Positions 27,701-37,011 of a stretch of 64,000 bases of DNA are shown here, in pieces. The position numbers and the translations under genes were made by a program. The stretch comes from JAIPDZ01 sp034522175 (GTDB lineage Bacteria > Desulfobacterota > DSM-4660 > Desulfatiglandales > Desulfatiglandaceae), in assembly GCA_034522175.1 (NCBI GenBank), contig JAXHLQ010000001.1:3410001-3474000 (forward strand), read 5' to 3'. The notes below the pieces were generated by a model that searched no databases, was not told the origin of the DNA, and saw only the letters and a list, made by a program, of their open reading frames with translations. Position 1 is the first letter of the stretch; every line of letters starts with the position of its first letter.

Positions 27701-28186
27701 CGACGAGCGATCGAGACGGCTGATCCCCTACCTGCCTCAGGAAGGCCTGGACACGGAGATTCTGACGTTCGCCCCGCAGGAGCGGGGGGTGCCGGGGACG
27801 CCTTTTAACTATCCGGGGGTTTCTCCCATTGCGGGACTCTTTCTCGCCAGCCCGCCGGGGATGAGTGTGTCCCAGCGAAAGAGGGGGCGGCGGCGGCGGT
27901 GCTTGCCGCAGCCATCATGCCGAGGGGCCCGAGACAGAGCAGGGGATATACCGTGGTGGTGGATGAAGACCGCTGTCGCGGGTGCGGCCGATGTGTGGCC
28001 ACCTGCCCCTACCGGGCAGTGTCCCTTCAGATGAACAGCGTCGGCGGGTGGTTTGCTGCGGTGGACGAAGCCCTTTGTAAGGGGTGTGGGAACTGTATTT
28101 CCGTTTGCCCCTCCAATGCGGCGGACAGCCCGTATCGAAATCAGGACTATCTTGAACGACTCCTTGAAGAGGTGCTGGTGGAGTAA
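24753..28186 (+). CDS. GltD/HdrA-like FAD and Fe-S oxidoreductase, frameshifted near the C-terminus
   Basis: Read as one gene of about 1144 codons. Order: a Rossmann start (VIVIGATPAGIAATNKL), a 4Fe-4S cluster from Cys111 (CILCGRCTEVCPV), a GltD-like FAD/NAD(P)H module from about residue 259 (GSGPAGLAAAAELARFGYG), a Cys-rich CLQCGICSECLLC, then an HdrA-like half starting VFVCQCNESMG near 755. The main frame closes at 28034 in nonsense sequence, while the -1 frame from 27875 gives KEGAAAAVLAAAIMPRGP and two intact ferredoxin motifs (CRGCGRCVATCPY, CKGCGNCISVCPS) to 28186. One missing G (CAGGCG read as CAGCG) explains it. Likely role: passing electrons from reduced ferredoxin or Kor to NAD(P)+ and Hdr. 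Confidence 0.85.
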
Positions 28187-28197
28187 GGGATGACGAG

Positions 28198-29781
28198 ATG
28201 ACCGATCTCAATATTATACTGTTTATGTGTGGCTGGGGGCCGCACGCGGCATATCAGACCCTCCAGGATGATGTGGCCCCGATACCCGGGGAGATCAAGA
28301 TGGTGCGTATTCCCTGCGCGGGACGGATCACCAAGGCCCTCTTGATGAAATCCTTTGAGATGGGCGCCGATGGGGTCATCCTGCTGCTGTGTGAAGCCGG
28401 ATCGTGCCGCTATGGCAGCGGGACCGAAAATGCCCGGGAGCACGTGGCGGATACCCGTGGAATCCTCGATTTGCTGGGTCTCGGCAAAACACGCCTCCAG
28501 TTGGGCAATTTCCTCCCGGACGAACCCGAAAGGCTACTTCAATTCCTGGCCGATTTTTCAGAAGAGATCCGGACGCTGGGGAGGAGTCCCATCGCCCGGG
28601 GGACCAAGATCATCACCGACGAGCAACACCAAGAAGTGCTCTCCGACATCATATCGGCTCATGATGTATACGCCTGTCAGGACTGCGGCAAGTGTTCCTC
28701 CGCCTGCCCATTGACCCGGGCAGGCAAGCCATTTTCACCCCGGGCCATTGCCAACGCGGTGATCGCCGGTAAGGTGGGTGATCCATCCGTTCAAAAGGAT
28801 ATCTGGGCCTGCCTCACGTGCGGGCTCTGCTATGACCGGTGTCCGTCGGCGGTCAACTTCTCTGAATTCATCCGGGACCTTCGCGCCTTTGTGATACAGC
28901 GCACGCCGGACAAACATGCCGCCCACGGCGGATTCTTTCATTCACTCATGCGGACCATGACCGAACCGGCTCTCGATATCAACCACTGGAACTGGCTGGA
29001 GGATGATATTCAAATCGACAGCGACAGCAAGACCCTGTTTTTTGGCGGATGCGCTCCTTACTTTGACATCTTTTTTAAGCAACACCTCGGCGTCAATACC
29101 CGTGAGAGTCTCATCAGCAGCCTCTCTCTTCTTAATTTTTTTGACGTCCATCCGGCGCTGTTGCGCGGGGAGCGATGTTGCGGTCACGACCTTCTCTGGT
29201 CCGGAGACAGGGATAACTTTGTAAAACTGGCCCGACTGAACCGGGAGGCCTTTCATGAACAGGGTATCGAAGAAATCATTACCACTTGCCCCGAGTGCTA
29301 CACCACATTGAAACGCGATTATCCGGCTCAGGGGATTGATCTGGATCTCAAAGTTACCCATTTATATGAATTCCTGGAGCAGGAGATCGACAAAGGTGCG
29401 GTGGACTTCAAGAAGATCAATAAGAAACTGACGTTCCAGGATCCATGTCGCTTGAGCCGGATCGAGAAGCGTCCGGACCTGCCGAGAAAACTGATCAACC
29501 GGTTGAACAAGGTGTCGTTTACGGAAATGGCGAATTGGGGATCCAATGCCATCTGTTGCGGCAACAGCGCGTGGATCGGTTGCGATGCCTTCAGTAAGGC
29601 GCTCCAGGTGGAACGGCTCAAAGAGGCGCATGATACCGGAGGTGATGTGCTGATCACGGCGTGCCCCAAGTGCCAGATCCATTTGAGGTGTGCCATGGAA
29701 GACCCATTCAGGGGCGATGATCTGAAGATGGATCTCGTGGATCTCGCCACGGTTTTGGCCAAGACCATCGAGTGGGAATAG
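28198..29781 (+). CDS. MvhD-HdrC-HdrB fusion protein
   Basis: 527 residues combining three subunits normally separate in heterodisulfide-reductase complexes. Residues 1-125 are MvhD-like (RIPCAGRITKALLMKSFEMGADGV, CEAGSCRYGSG), although its usual Cys pair near the start is reduced to CGWGP. Residues 158-215 are HdrC-like with CQDCGKCSSACP and CLTCGLCYDRCPS. The rest is HdrB-like with two CCG regions (GGCAPYF with CCGHD; DPCRLS with CCGNS) that would hold the noncubane clusters. It would take electrons from the flavin HdrA next door to a disulfide or other acceptor. Start ATG 28198 lies 11 bp after the repaired end of the preceding gene. Confidence 0.9.
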   Translation: MTDLNIILFMCGWGPHAAYQTLQDDVAPIPGEIKMVRIPCAGRITKALLMKSFEMGADGVILLLCEAGSCRYGSGTENAREHVADTRGILDLLGLGKTRLQLGNFLPDEPERLLQFLADFSEEIRTLGRSPIARGTKIITDEQHQEVLSDIISAHDVYACQDCGKCSSACPLTRAGKPFSPRAIANAVIAGKVGDPSVQKDIWACLTCGLCYDRCPSAVNFSEFIRDLRAFVIQRTPDKHAAHGGFFHSLMRTMTEPALDINHWNWLEDDIQIDSDSKTLFFGGCAPYFDIFFKQHLGVNTRESLISSLSLLNFFDVHPALLRGERCCGHDLLWSGDRDNFVKLARLNREAFHEQGIEEIITTCPECYTTLKRDYPAQGIDLDLKVTHLYEFLEQEIDKGAVDFKKINKKLTFQDPCRLSRIEKRPDLPRKLINRLNKVSFTEMANWGSNAICCGNSAWIGCDAFSKALQVERLKEAHDTGGDVLITACPKCQIHLRCAMEDPFRGDDLKMDLVDLATVLAKTIEWE

Positions 29782-29846
29782 TGTGGATTGGTGATTGAAA
29801 CCCTTTTAAGACAGAAGTAATCCTTCACATAAGACCCGAGGAAAAG

Positions 29847-32273
29847 ATGGAAGCGAACGTGCGCGTCAAGGAGAATGAACAAGCGGATGAAAAGGTTCGC
29901 ATTGGTGTGTATGTCTGCCATTGTGGGTTGAACATCGCCCAGGCCGTGGACTGCGCCAAAGTGGCTGACACGGCGGCGCAACTAAATGATGTGGTCGTTT
30001 CAAAGGATATCGGTTATGCCTGTTCAGAACCGGGACAGCAGGAGATCAAGGACGATATCGAGAAATTCGGTCTGGATCGTGTGGTGGTGGCCTCCTGTTC
30101 CCCCAGGCTCCACGAACCCACCTTCAGGCAGATGATCCAGTCGGTGGGGTTGAATCCCTATCTTCTCGAGATGGCCAACCTCCGGGAGCAGTGCAGCTGG
30201 GTGCACATGAATGAGCCCGATGCGGCCACCCGCAAGGCAACAGATCTGGTCAAGATGGCGGTCTCCCGCATTCGCCTGCTGGAACCGCTGAAGGAAGAGA
30301 CCCTTCCGCTGACCAAGCGCAGCCTGGTGATCGGCGGCGGAGTGGCCGGCATCCAGGCGGCCCTCGATCTGGCGGACAACGGCTATGAGGTGGTCCTGGT
30401 GGAAAAACAGCCGAGCATCGGCGGTACCATGGCCCAGTTAGATAAGACGTTTCCCACTATGGACTGCTCCATCTGAATACTCGGTCCGAAGATGACGGAT
30501 GTCGGTCGACATCCCCGGATCACACTCCACACATTAAGTGAAGTTAAAGACGTCAAAGGGTATGTGGGCAATTTCAAGGTCAATATTCTGAAACGGGCAC
30601 GCTACGTGGATGAAAAGGAATGCACCGCCTGCGGGGAATGTACCTCGGTCTGCCCCGTCGTCCGGCCCGATGAATTCAACCTGGGCCTCTCTTCGAGAAG
30701 AGCCATTTTTTCTCCCTTTCCCCAGGCGGTTCCGTCCGCATACGTCCTCAACGCCAATGAGTGTCTGGGAAACAACCCGGTGGTGTGCGGTAAATGTGTG
30801 GAGGCCTGTGACAAGGGCTGTATCGATTTTCACATGTCGGATGAAGAGATCGTGGAAGAGGTGGGGTCCATTGTGGTGGCCACCGGACTCAATGTGTACG
30901 ATCCCACCGAGATGGATGAATATGCCTATTCGCGTTTTGAAAATGTTGTCACCAGCCTTGAATTCGAACGGCTCATCAATGCCGGGGGGCCCACCAAAGG
31001 CGAGATCATCCGCCCCACGGATCGCAGGCATCCCCGCTCCATCGGTTTTGTTCAGTGCGTGGGATCCCGTTCGGCCCGGAAAGGGGGAAGTTACTGCTCC
31101 AATGTCTGCTGTATGAACACCGTCAAGAGTACCCTCATGATCAAGGAACATAACCCGGATATAGACGTGAAGGTCTTTTACATCGATATCCGTGCCTTCG
31201 GGAAGGGATTCGAGGAACTCTATACCCGGAGCCGGAGGCTGAGGGTCCAGTACATCAGGGGATTGCCCGGGACGGTGGAAGAAGCGGACGACAAGGGTCT
31301 CGATGTCGCGGTGGAGAATACGGCCACCGGGAAGCTGGAGGTTCATCATCTCGATATGCTGGTGCTGGCTCTGGGGATCAAGCCGGATGCAAGCACGCAA
31401 AGGCTCCAGGAGATGCTGGGATTGCAGCTCAACGCCGACGGTTTCTTCCTGGAGGCCCATCCCAAACTCCAGCCGGTGGATGCGGCCACACGGGGCATCT
31501 TCTATGCCGGATGTGCCGAAGGTCCCAAGGACATCAAGGAGAGCGTGACCCAGGCCTCTGCGGCCGCGGCCCGGGCCATACGTCTCATGCACAAAGGGGA
31601 GATCACCACCGAGGCCATCACCTCCGTGGTTATCGAAGAAGCGTGCAAGGCGTGCGGCAAATGTGCCGAGGTCTGCCCCTACAATGCCATCACGGTCGAC
31701 AAAAAGAAGAAAATCCCGGCATCGGTCAACACGGCCGCCTGTGCGGGTTGCGGAACCTGTGCCGCGGAATGCCCCTTCGATGCCATCGTGATGAACCATT
31801 TCACGGACGGACAGATCCTCAATCAGGTCCATACCCTTCTTGAGGAGCGTGCGCAGGAAAAGATACTGGTTTTTGCGTGTAACTGGTGTTCCTACGCCGG
31901 CGCAGACTACGCCGGGGTCTCCAGGCTCCAGTACCCGCCCAATGTGCGGCTGATCCGGACCATGTGCTCGGGCCGCGTGGATGAAAAGTTCATATGGGAC
32001 GGATTCCTGGCCGGGGCACCGGTGATCCTGGTGAGCGGCTGCCACATTGGCGACTGCCACTATATCGATGCCAACCACTGGACGGAAAAGCGCATCCAAA
32101 AGGTGCACAAGAAGATGGCCAAACTCGGTATCCGGCCGGAACGGCTTCAGTTGGAGTGGATCAGTGCGGCCGAGGGGGTACGATTTGCCGAGGTCATGAA
32201 ACAGATGGAAACGCTTCGACAGAGCGTCACCCCCGAGGAAATCGCCGAGACCATCGAGATTCTCAAATCCTGA
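29847..32273 (+). CDS. hdrA: HdrA-MvhD fusion, selenoprotein (in-frame TGA, Sec210)
   Basis: A single frame of 808 residues if TGA 30474-30476 is read as selenocysteine; otherwise it splits into a 209-residue piece and a piece from 30492. Around it the protein reads FPTMDCSI-U-ILGPKMTDVGRHP; HdrA homologues have Cys at this spot beside the flavin. Domains: N-terminal HdrA segment (VYVCHCGLNI), FAD motif GGGVAGIQAALDLA, ferredoxin CTACGECTSVCP near 259, further Cys at about 314, two C-terminal ferredoxins near 600 and 632, and an MvhD domain from about 670 (ACNWCSYAGADYAG). GAGGAAAAG precedes ATG 29847. Known biology: HdrA bifurcates electrons at its FAD. Confidence 0.92.
30474..30514 (+). promoter_or_regulatory. 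UGA selenocysteine codon and SECIS hairpin in hdrA
   Basis: TGA at 30474-30476, then 20 nt, then a hairpin with a perfect 6-bp stem (GGATGT with ACATCC, 30497-30514) and loop CGGTCG. The loop carries GGUC like the E. coli fdhF SECIS loop and starts 27 nt after the UGA, inside the bacterial range of about 16-37 nt. Confidence 0.88.
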
Positions 32274-32438
32274 GGCTGATACCTGATGCCTAACGCCTGG
32301 CGCCTTGCGTCTTTTCCCTGACACCCGTCGAAGATCCCGTCTGAAGCAAAGCGGAAGCGGGAAAACCTGAACCCCACAACAAGCTTTTTGCATCTCCGGC
32401 GCTTTTCAATCACCAATCATCAATCAACAACCCAACCC

Positions 32439-33686
32439 ATGTCCCCTGAAAAGCAATCCTCCATACTCAAGGTCATGTTCAGTCCCCGTATGCTGGTGGC
32501 TCTAGTCATGGGGTTTGCCTGCGGCCTGCCCCTCCTGTTGACCATCAGCGTGTTGCAGGCATGGATGACGCAAGAGGGTGTGGATCTGACGGTGATCGGG
32601 ATGATGTCCCTGGTGGGCCTCCCCTATACGGTCAAGTTTTTGTGGGCGCCGTTTCTGGATCGATTCACGCTTCCGTTTCTGGGCCGCCGCAGGGGGTGGC
32701 TGCTGGTGTTCCAGGTGGCCCTGGTCTGCGCCATATCCGGTCTGGGCTCTACCGATCCGGCCCGGCATCCATGGGGCGTGGCCCTGGCCGCTTTCTTCGT
32801 CACATTTTTCAGTGCCAGTCAGGACATTGTGGTGGACGCCTACCGGCGGGAGGACCTTACGGACGAACAACTGGGTTTGGGCTCGTCGCTCTATGTCAAC
32901 GGCTACCGGGTCGGCATGCTCCTGGCTTCCGGTGGCGGGTTGATCCTGGCGGATTACATCCCTTTTTCCGCCGTGTATCTGATCATGGCGGCCTGTATGT
33001 TTCCAGGCATTTTGACCACACTGCTGGCAAGAGAACCGGATATCGGTACCGTTGTTCCCCCGCAGACGATTAAAGCGGCGGTCATCGATCCCCTGGTGGA
33101 GTATTTTTCCCGGCCCAGCGCCCTGTGGATACTGACCTTTATTCTCTTCTATAAGATAGGGGATACCATGGCCAGCGCCATGAGCATCCCCTTCTACCTC
33201 GATATCGGCTTCACCAAGACCGAGATCGGCGCCGTGGTCAAGCTTTTCGGGTTCTGGGCCACCATCGGCGGCAGCCTTATCGGCGGGATCATTATGATTC
33301 GCCTGGGGATCAATCGGTCTTTGTGGATCTTCGGGGTTCTCCAGGCGCTTTCCACGGCCTGTTTTGCGCTGCTCACGCGCATCGGCCCCAGCGTCACCGC
33401 CCTTTCGGGAGTCATCGGATTTGAGAACCTCAGCGGCGGCATGGGTACGGCCGCGTACGTGGCCTTCATGGCCAGCATCACCAACAAAAGATTCACCGCC
33501 ACTCAGTATGCCCTCCTGAGCAGCCTCATGGGCGTCCCCCGGGTCATGGCCTCGGCCCCCACGGGTTTTATCGCCAAGCACCTGGGATGGGGAGGGTTTT
33601 TTATCGCTTGCACCCTCATCGCCATTCCGGGCATGCTTCTTCTGTTGAAATTTGCTCCCTGGCGGGAGGAGCCATGCCATAGATGA
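32439..33686 (+). CDS. MFS transporter of the AmpG (muropeptide permease-like) type
   Basis: About 415 residues with some 12 hydrophobic segments. Near the start FACGLPLLLTISVLQAWM is followed by GLPYTVKFLWAPFLDRF, an AmpG-family pattern, and FSASQDIVVDAYR matches the conserved loop after TM4. AmpG imports cell-wall muropeptides for recycling; substrate here is inferred. I start it at ATG 32439 rather than 32388 because the extra residues look non-coding, but neither has a good ribosome site. Confidence 0.85.
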   Translation: MSPEKQSSILKVMFSPRMLVALVMGFACGLPLLLTISVLQAWMTQEGVDLTVIGMMSLVGLPYTVKFLWAPFLDRFTLPFLGRRRGWLLVFQVALVCAISGLGSTDPARHPWGVALAAFFVTFFSASQDIVVDAYRREDLTDEQLGLGSSLYVNGYRVGMLLASGGGLILADYIPFSAVYLIMAACMFPGILTTLLAREPDIGTVVPPQTIKAAVIDPLVEYFSRPSALWILTFILFYKIGDTMASAMSIPFYLDIGFTKTEIGAVVKLFGFWATIGGSLIGGIIMIRLGINRSLWIFGVLQALSTACFALLTRIGPSVTALSGVIGFENLSGGMGTAAYVAFMASITNKRFTATQYALLSSLMGVPRVMASAPTGFIAKHLGWGGFFIACTLIAIPGMLLLLKFAPWREEPCHR

Positions 33687-33823
33687 GTATTTGTTCTTCT
33701 CGCAAGAACCGCTAAATGAGCCAGACCAAAAGCAAATTGGCCAATCAGGGGTGGTAAATCCTTTTCGAAAATGGTAATGTCCAGATCGCTCACCGCATGA
33801 GGATTCCCCATCCCCGAGGTCTA

Positions 33824-33946
33824 ATGTTCACCAAGAATATGCGAATCGGGTCAAGGTGTTCAATCTGCGGTAATGTGCGGTTCACCCGCAGCTATGATGA
33901 GATTCCTGAAATTGGAAAAGATGTGTTAATCGGTGACTGCGTCTAA
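33824..33946 (+). CDS. Possible 40-residue peptide in the gap before uppP
   Basis: The 293-bp stretch between the transporter and uppP has no standard gene. One short frame encodes a product with CSICGNVRFTRSYDEI and a final Cys, like half of a zinc ribbon. It has no clear ribosome site. It may be the remnant of a larger zinc-ribbon gene. Confidence 0.25.
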   Translation: MFTKNMRIGSRCSICGNVRFTRSYDEIPEIGKDVLIGDCV

Positions 33947-33979
33947 TGAATCCTTGCCAATATATATCCGGGTGAACCG

Positions 33980-34784
33980 GTGAACACTATCGAAACCATC
34001 TTTTTGGGCCTTGTTCAGGGCATGACGGAATTTCTGCCCATCAGCAGCTCCGGTCATCTGGTGATTTTTAAAAATCTCCTCGGGATCAAAGAACCCGAAC
34101 TCCTCCTGGACTGCTCGTTACACTTGGGGACGCTCCTCGCCGTCTGCCTATTTTTTCGGGATGATCTCAAGAACATGATAAGAGATATCTGTTCGATGGA
34201 CTTTAAGACCCCTTATGCCTCACTTGCCGGATGGGTTCTGGTAGGAACCCTTCCCACCGCATTTATCGGTTTCTTTTTTGAAGACTTTTTCGAGCAGCGT
34301 TTCGGGTCTATTTCCGGGGTCGGGATCATGCTGCTGGTTACCGGAATTATGCTCATTGTCCCTGAGAATCGTCATGTTGGGCAAGAAAGCCACATCCGCG
34401 GCGTATGGTGGCCGCATACGCGTCGGGCTCCTGGCGGCTTTGGCTGTGGGAGCGGCTCAGGGACTGGCCATCATGCCGGGAATTTCCCGATCCGGGACCA
34501 CGATTGTCGTCGGGCTGCTGTGCGGCCTGGAAAGGGATCTGGCGGGCAGGTTTTCATTTCTGCTTGCCATTCCGGCCATTGTTGGCGCGGTGGTCCTGCA
34601 ATTCAGCGCTGAGGCTTTGACGAAGATAGGTGTCGTCCCTTTAATCTTGGGTTTCGGAACATCCGCCCTGGTGGGGTATTTTGCGCTCAAAATCCTTATG
34701 CCCATGGTCAGGAAAGGGCACCTCCATTACTTCGCCCCCTACTGCTGGGCAGTGGGGCTTACGGTTTTGATTCTTTCCTGGTGA
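33980..34784 (+). pseudogene. uppP: Undecaprenyl-diphosphatase UppP (BacA), frameshifted
   Basis: Two frames join into a protein of about 267 residues, the family length. The first has LVQGMTEFLPISSSGHL (the E-x3-P-x-SSSGH active-site motif) and runs correctly to PENRHVG. The second has KKATSAAYGGRIRVG, then GISRSGTT (second active-site motif) and the final TM helices. One surplus G in the GGG at 34379-34381 accounts for the break. UppP recycles the lipid carrier for peptidoglycan, so a sequencing error is plausible unless another copy or PAP2 phosphatase exists elsewhere. Confidence 0.88.
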
Positions 34785-34832
34785 TCTGCCGAGAGAAAGG
34801 CACGATCTAAAAATGGTCCTCTGTGAGGTATC

Positions 34833-34919
34833 ATGAAGGATAGACATTTTGATCTGGAACAGTATGAGGCCGATTTTGCCGAGCTTCAACATTTGGAACA
34901 AAATGCTTGGAAAATGTAA
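34833..34919 (+). CDS. Possible 28-residue peptide or gene remnant
   Basis: A short frame with a GTGAGG site 5 bp before its ATG, coding for an acidic helical peptide rich in Asp, Glu and Gln that stops at TAA 34917. It may be the 5' end of a truncated gene. I do not recognise it. Confidence 0.25.
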   Translation: MKDRHFDLEQYEADFAELQHLEQNAWKM

Positions 34920-35053
34920 TAATTGCTTAAGGAGACTGGGAGGGCGGCGGCACGAATGGTTTGGCAAAGCATTTCAGTCGATAGTGTAGGGGGTGGCGCG
35001 TGAGTCTAAGAAGGGATGACGCGTTGGAAAAGGGAGAGGCGGAGGAAATCAAC

Positions 35054-35728
35054 ATGCAGACTGAGACGGTTATCATTTCTCTGGGAGGGTCCATCATCGT
35101 CCCGAATGAAGTAGATGTGCCCTTTTTGAGGCGATTCAAAGGGATTGTTGATGGTCTGAGCCTCAAACAATTCATCATCATTTGTGGCGGCGGGAAGGTG
35201 TGCCGAAACTACCAGCACGCTGCAATCGAAATCGCAGATGTAACAGCGGCCGATCTCGACTGGATCGGGATTGCAGCTACCCGGTTGAATGCTGAACTGG
35301 TCCGCTCTGTTTTTGGAAAAGAAGCCCACCAGAAAGTGATACATGACCCCGAAGAACGCATCGATTCTTCGAAGCGGGTGATCGTAGGCGCCGGCTTTGA
35401 ACCCGGAAGCTCAACAGATCTCCGGGCCGTTCAGTTGGCAGAGAGATTCGGCGCAGCGCGGGTCATCAATATGTCCAACATCGACTGTGTGTACGGCGCT
35501 GATCCAAAGAAGGCCCCCAATGCCGTAAGGTTGCCCCGCATTTCATGGCCGGATTTCAGGTTGCTTGTGGGCGAGAAGTGGGATCCGGGACTCCATATGC
35601 CCTTTGATCCCATCGCCTCCAAAGAGGCCGCCCGGCTTGGATTGGAAGTGATCATTATCGGAAACGATGTGGCCAACCTTGAGCGGCTTCTTGAGGGCAA
35701 GGCATTTGAAGGAACCATCATTTCATAA
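35054..35728 (+). CDS. UMP kinase-like amino-acid kinase, archaeal type
   Basis: 224 residues from ATG 35054, preceded by GGAGGAAATC with 8-bp spacing; the open frame begins earlier at 35000 but without a site. VIISLGGSIIVP opens the amino-acid-kinase fold, with FIIICGGGKVCRNY and NMSNIDCVYGADP following. The sequence resembles archaeal PyrH more than the usual bacterial hexameric enzyme, so this may be a second UMP kinase or a kinase for another small acid substrate. It is flanked by broken genes on both sides. Confidence 0.8.
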   Translation: MQTETVIISLGGSIIVPNEVDVPFLRRFKGIVDGLSLKQFIIICGGGKVCRNYQHAAIEIADVTAADLDWIGIAATRLNAELVRSVFGKEAHQKVIHDPEERIDSSKRVIVGAGFEPGSSTDLRAVQLAERFGAARVINMSNIDCVYGADPKKAPNAVRLPRISWPDFRLLVGEKWDPGLHMPFDPIASKEAARLGLEVIIIGNDVANLERLLEGKAFEGTIIS

Positions 35729-35822
35729 GATGATTCAATTGCAGTATAGGTGGGGATGTCAGTGGATCATCCATGTTTTGAGTGTGCAGCATGTGTGGGC
35801 CTTTTTGTTTCCGCAGGGATAA

Positions 35823-36246
35823 GTGGAGGATTTTCTCGTGGCTGAGCAGCCGTTAAATGGGGATATGAAGCAGAAATTAAGGGACCTCCAACAGAAGAAC
35901 AGGGATATCCTGAAGGCCTACCAGGAACTTCAAGAAGCTGAAGAACTCTATCGCGTCACCCTTGAAACCGGGCGATTACGTGCAAATCACCATAGCGGAT
36001 CAGGGCGTGGGGATACCCGAAGACCATCTGAACAAGCTCTTTGACCCCTATTTTTCCACCAAACCCATGGGGGTGCAGAAAGGGATGGGTCTGGGGCTGG
36101 CCACGGCCTATGCCAATGTAAAAAAGCACGGGGGCAACATGGCTTTTGCAAGAATGAATGCAAAATGGTCGAATGCGCCAAGGGCAAAGGCATCGAGTTT
36201 TGCGTGGAATGTGACGAATACCCTTGCCCTGAATTGGTTGGGTTAA
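35823..36246 (+). pseudogene. Sensor histidine kinase remnant with internal deletion
   Basis: The first frame encodes a coiled coil (MKQKLRDLQQKNRDILKAYQ) and the start of a PAS-like region (EELYRVTLE). It then passes directly, in another frame, into the ATP-binding half of a histidine kinase: IADQGVGIPEDHLNKLFDPY, FSTKPMGVQKGMGLGLATAY and VKKHGG. Most of the PAS, the His phospho-acceptor domain and the N box are missing. It cannot act as a kinase. Confidence 0.8.
36147..36245 (+). pseudogene. DUF3795-like zinc-domain fragment
   Basis: In a third frame, overlapping the end of the kinase remnant, lies CKNECKMVECAKGKGIEF, then CVECDEYPCPEL. This is the Cys-rich core of DUF3795 proteins. The start is missing and the tail runs out of homology before the next gene. 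It is fused to the kinase scrap without any spacer. Confidence 0.65.
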
Positions 36247-36324
36247 GCATAGGTCTTTTTGATCCATCTCATGGCTTCGGTGTTAGTAGCCTTTCCCAAA
36301 TAAATCTAAAACGATACCCAAAAA

Positions 36325-36984
36325 ATGCCTGCAACAACCTTTAAGACCGTCAACGAAGAAGAAATCCAGAGGATTAACAGGCTTCAGCGGAAGTTGTTTG
36401 ATGAATTTTACCACATCTTTGAGCCCCCTTTACCTGAGGGTGTACCTGAGCGTCTCGATAAAATCATATCCTGCGGAAAAATCGTCGAGGGGGACACCGT
36501 CCTTGATGTGGGATCTGGCACGGGGATTTTGATTCCGATCATTCAAAAATACAAGCCCAGTTGCATTTATGCGTGCGATCTCTCAGACGATATGCTGAAT
36601 CAATTGAGAGAAAACTATTCCTCCGTGAAAACCATTTTGGCCGATGTTCGGGATCTGAGGCTCCCGGACCAATGTATGGATGTCGTCTTCATCAATGCCT
36701 GTTATCCAAACATTGTAGACAAAGCAGGGGCTTTCTCAAACATCAGCAGGATGATGAAGCTCAAAGGACGCCTCGTGATCAGCCATCCTCTGGGCAAGGC
36801 ATTTATCTCATCATTAAAAACCAGTATGCCATTCGCCCTTGATGATTTCCCGGAAGAGCCGAAAGCATCCGCTTTGCTAAAGCCCTTTGGGTTTGAAATA
36901 GAGGCTTTCATTGACGAGCCCAAACTCTACATTCTGGTTGCCTTGAAACGCAGGCTCAGGGAGCCGGTTAAGGAGGCTAAATAA
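36325..36984 (+). CDS. Class I SAM-dependent methyltransferase
   Basis: 219 residues. SAM motif I is VLDVGSGTGILIPIIQ near residue 60, followed by acidic CDLSDDML at the end of strand 2 and ADVRDLRLPDQCMDVVFINA as motifs II-III. It resembles UbiE/MenG-like and small-molecule methylases, but the C-terminus gives no substrate clue. The start ATG 36325 overlaps debris from the preceding DUF3795 fragment and has no strong ribosome site, so expression is uncertain. Confidence 0.82.
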   Translation: MPATTFKTVNEEEIQRINRLQRKLFDEFYHIFEPPLPEGVPERLDKIISCGKIVEGDTVLDVGSGTGILIPIIQKYKPSCIYACDLSDDMLNQLRENYSSVKTILADVRDLRLPDQCMDVVFINACYPNIVDKAGAFSNISRMMKLKGRLVISHPLGKAFISSLKTSMPFALDDFPEEPKASALLKPFGFEIEAFIDEPKLYILVALKRRLREPVKEAK

Positions 36985-37011
36985 CAAAGCAAGATAAATG
37001 ATATATCCAGG

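Noticed and set aside
27870..27900. Programmed frameshift in the Hdr-like flavoprotein gene
   Set aside because: No slippery heptamer followed by a structure in the correct register; a single lost G is simpler.
30534..32393. 619-codon open frame antisense to hdrA
   Set aside because: Shadow of the HdrA reading frame; no domain, low-quality composition.
32502..33680. 392-codon open frame antisense to the MFS transporter
   Set aside because: Gln/His/Gly-rich shadow with no hydrophobic segments; the transporter is on the plus strand.
33693..33710. Hairpin GTTCTT/AAGAAC after the MFS gene as a terminator
   Set aside because: No T tract follows; kept out of the feature list.
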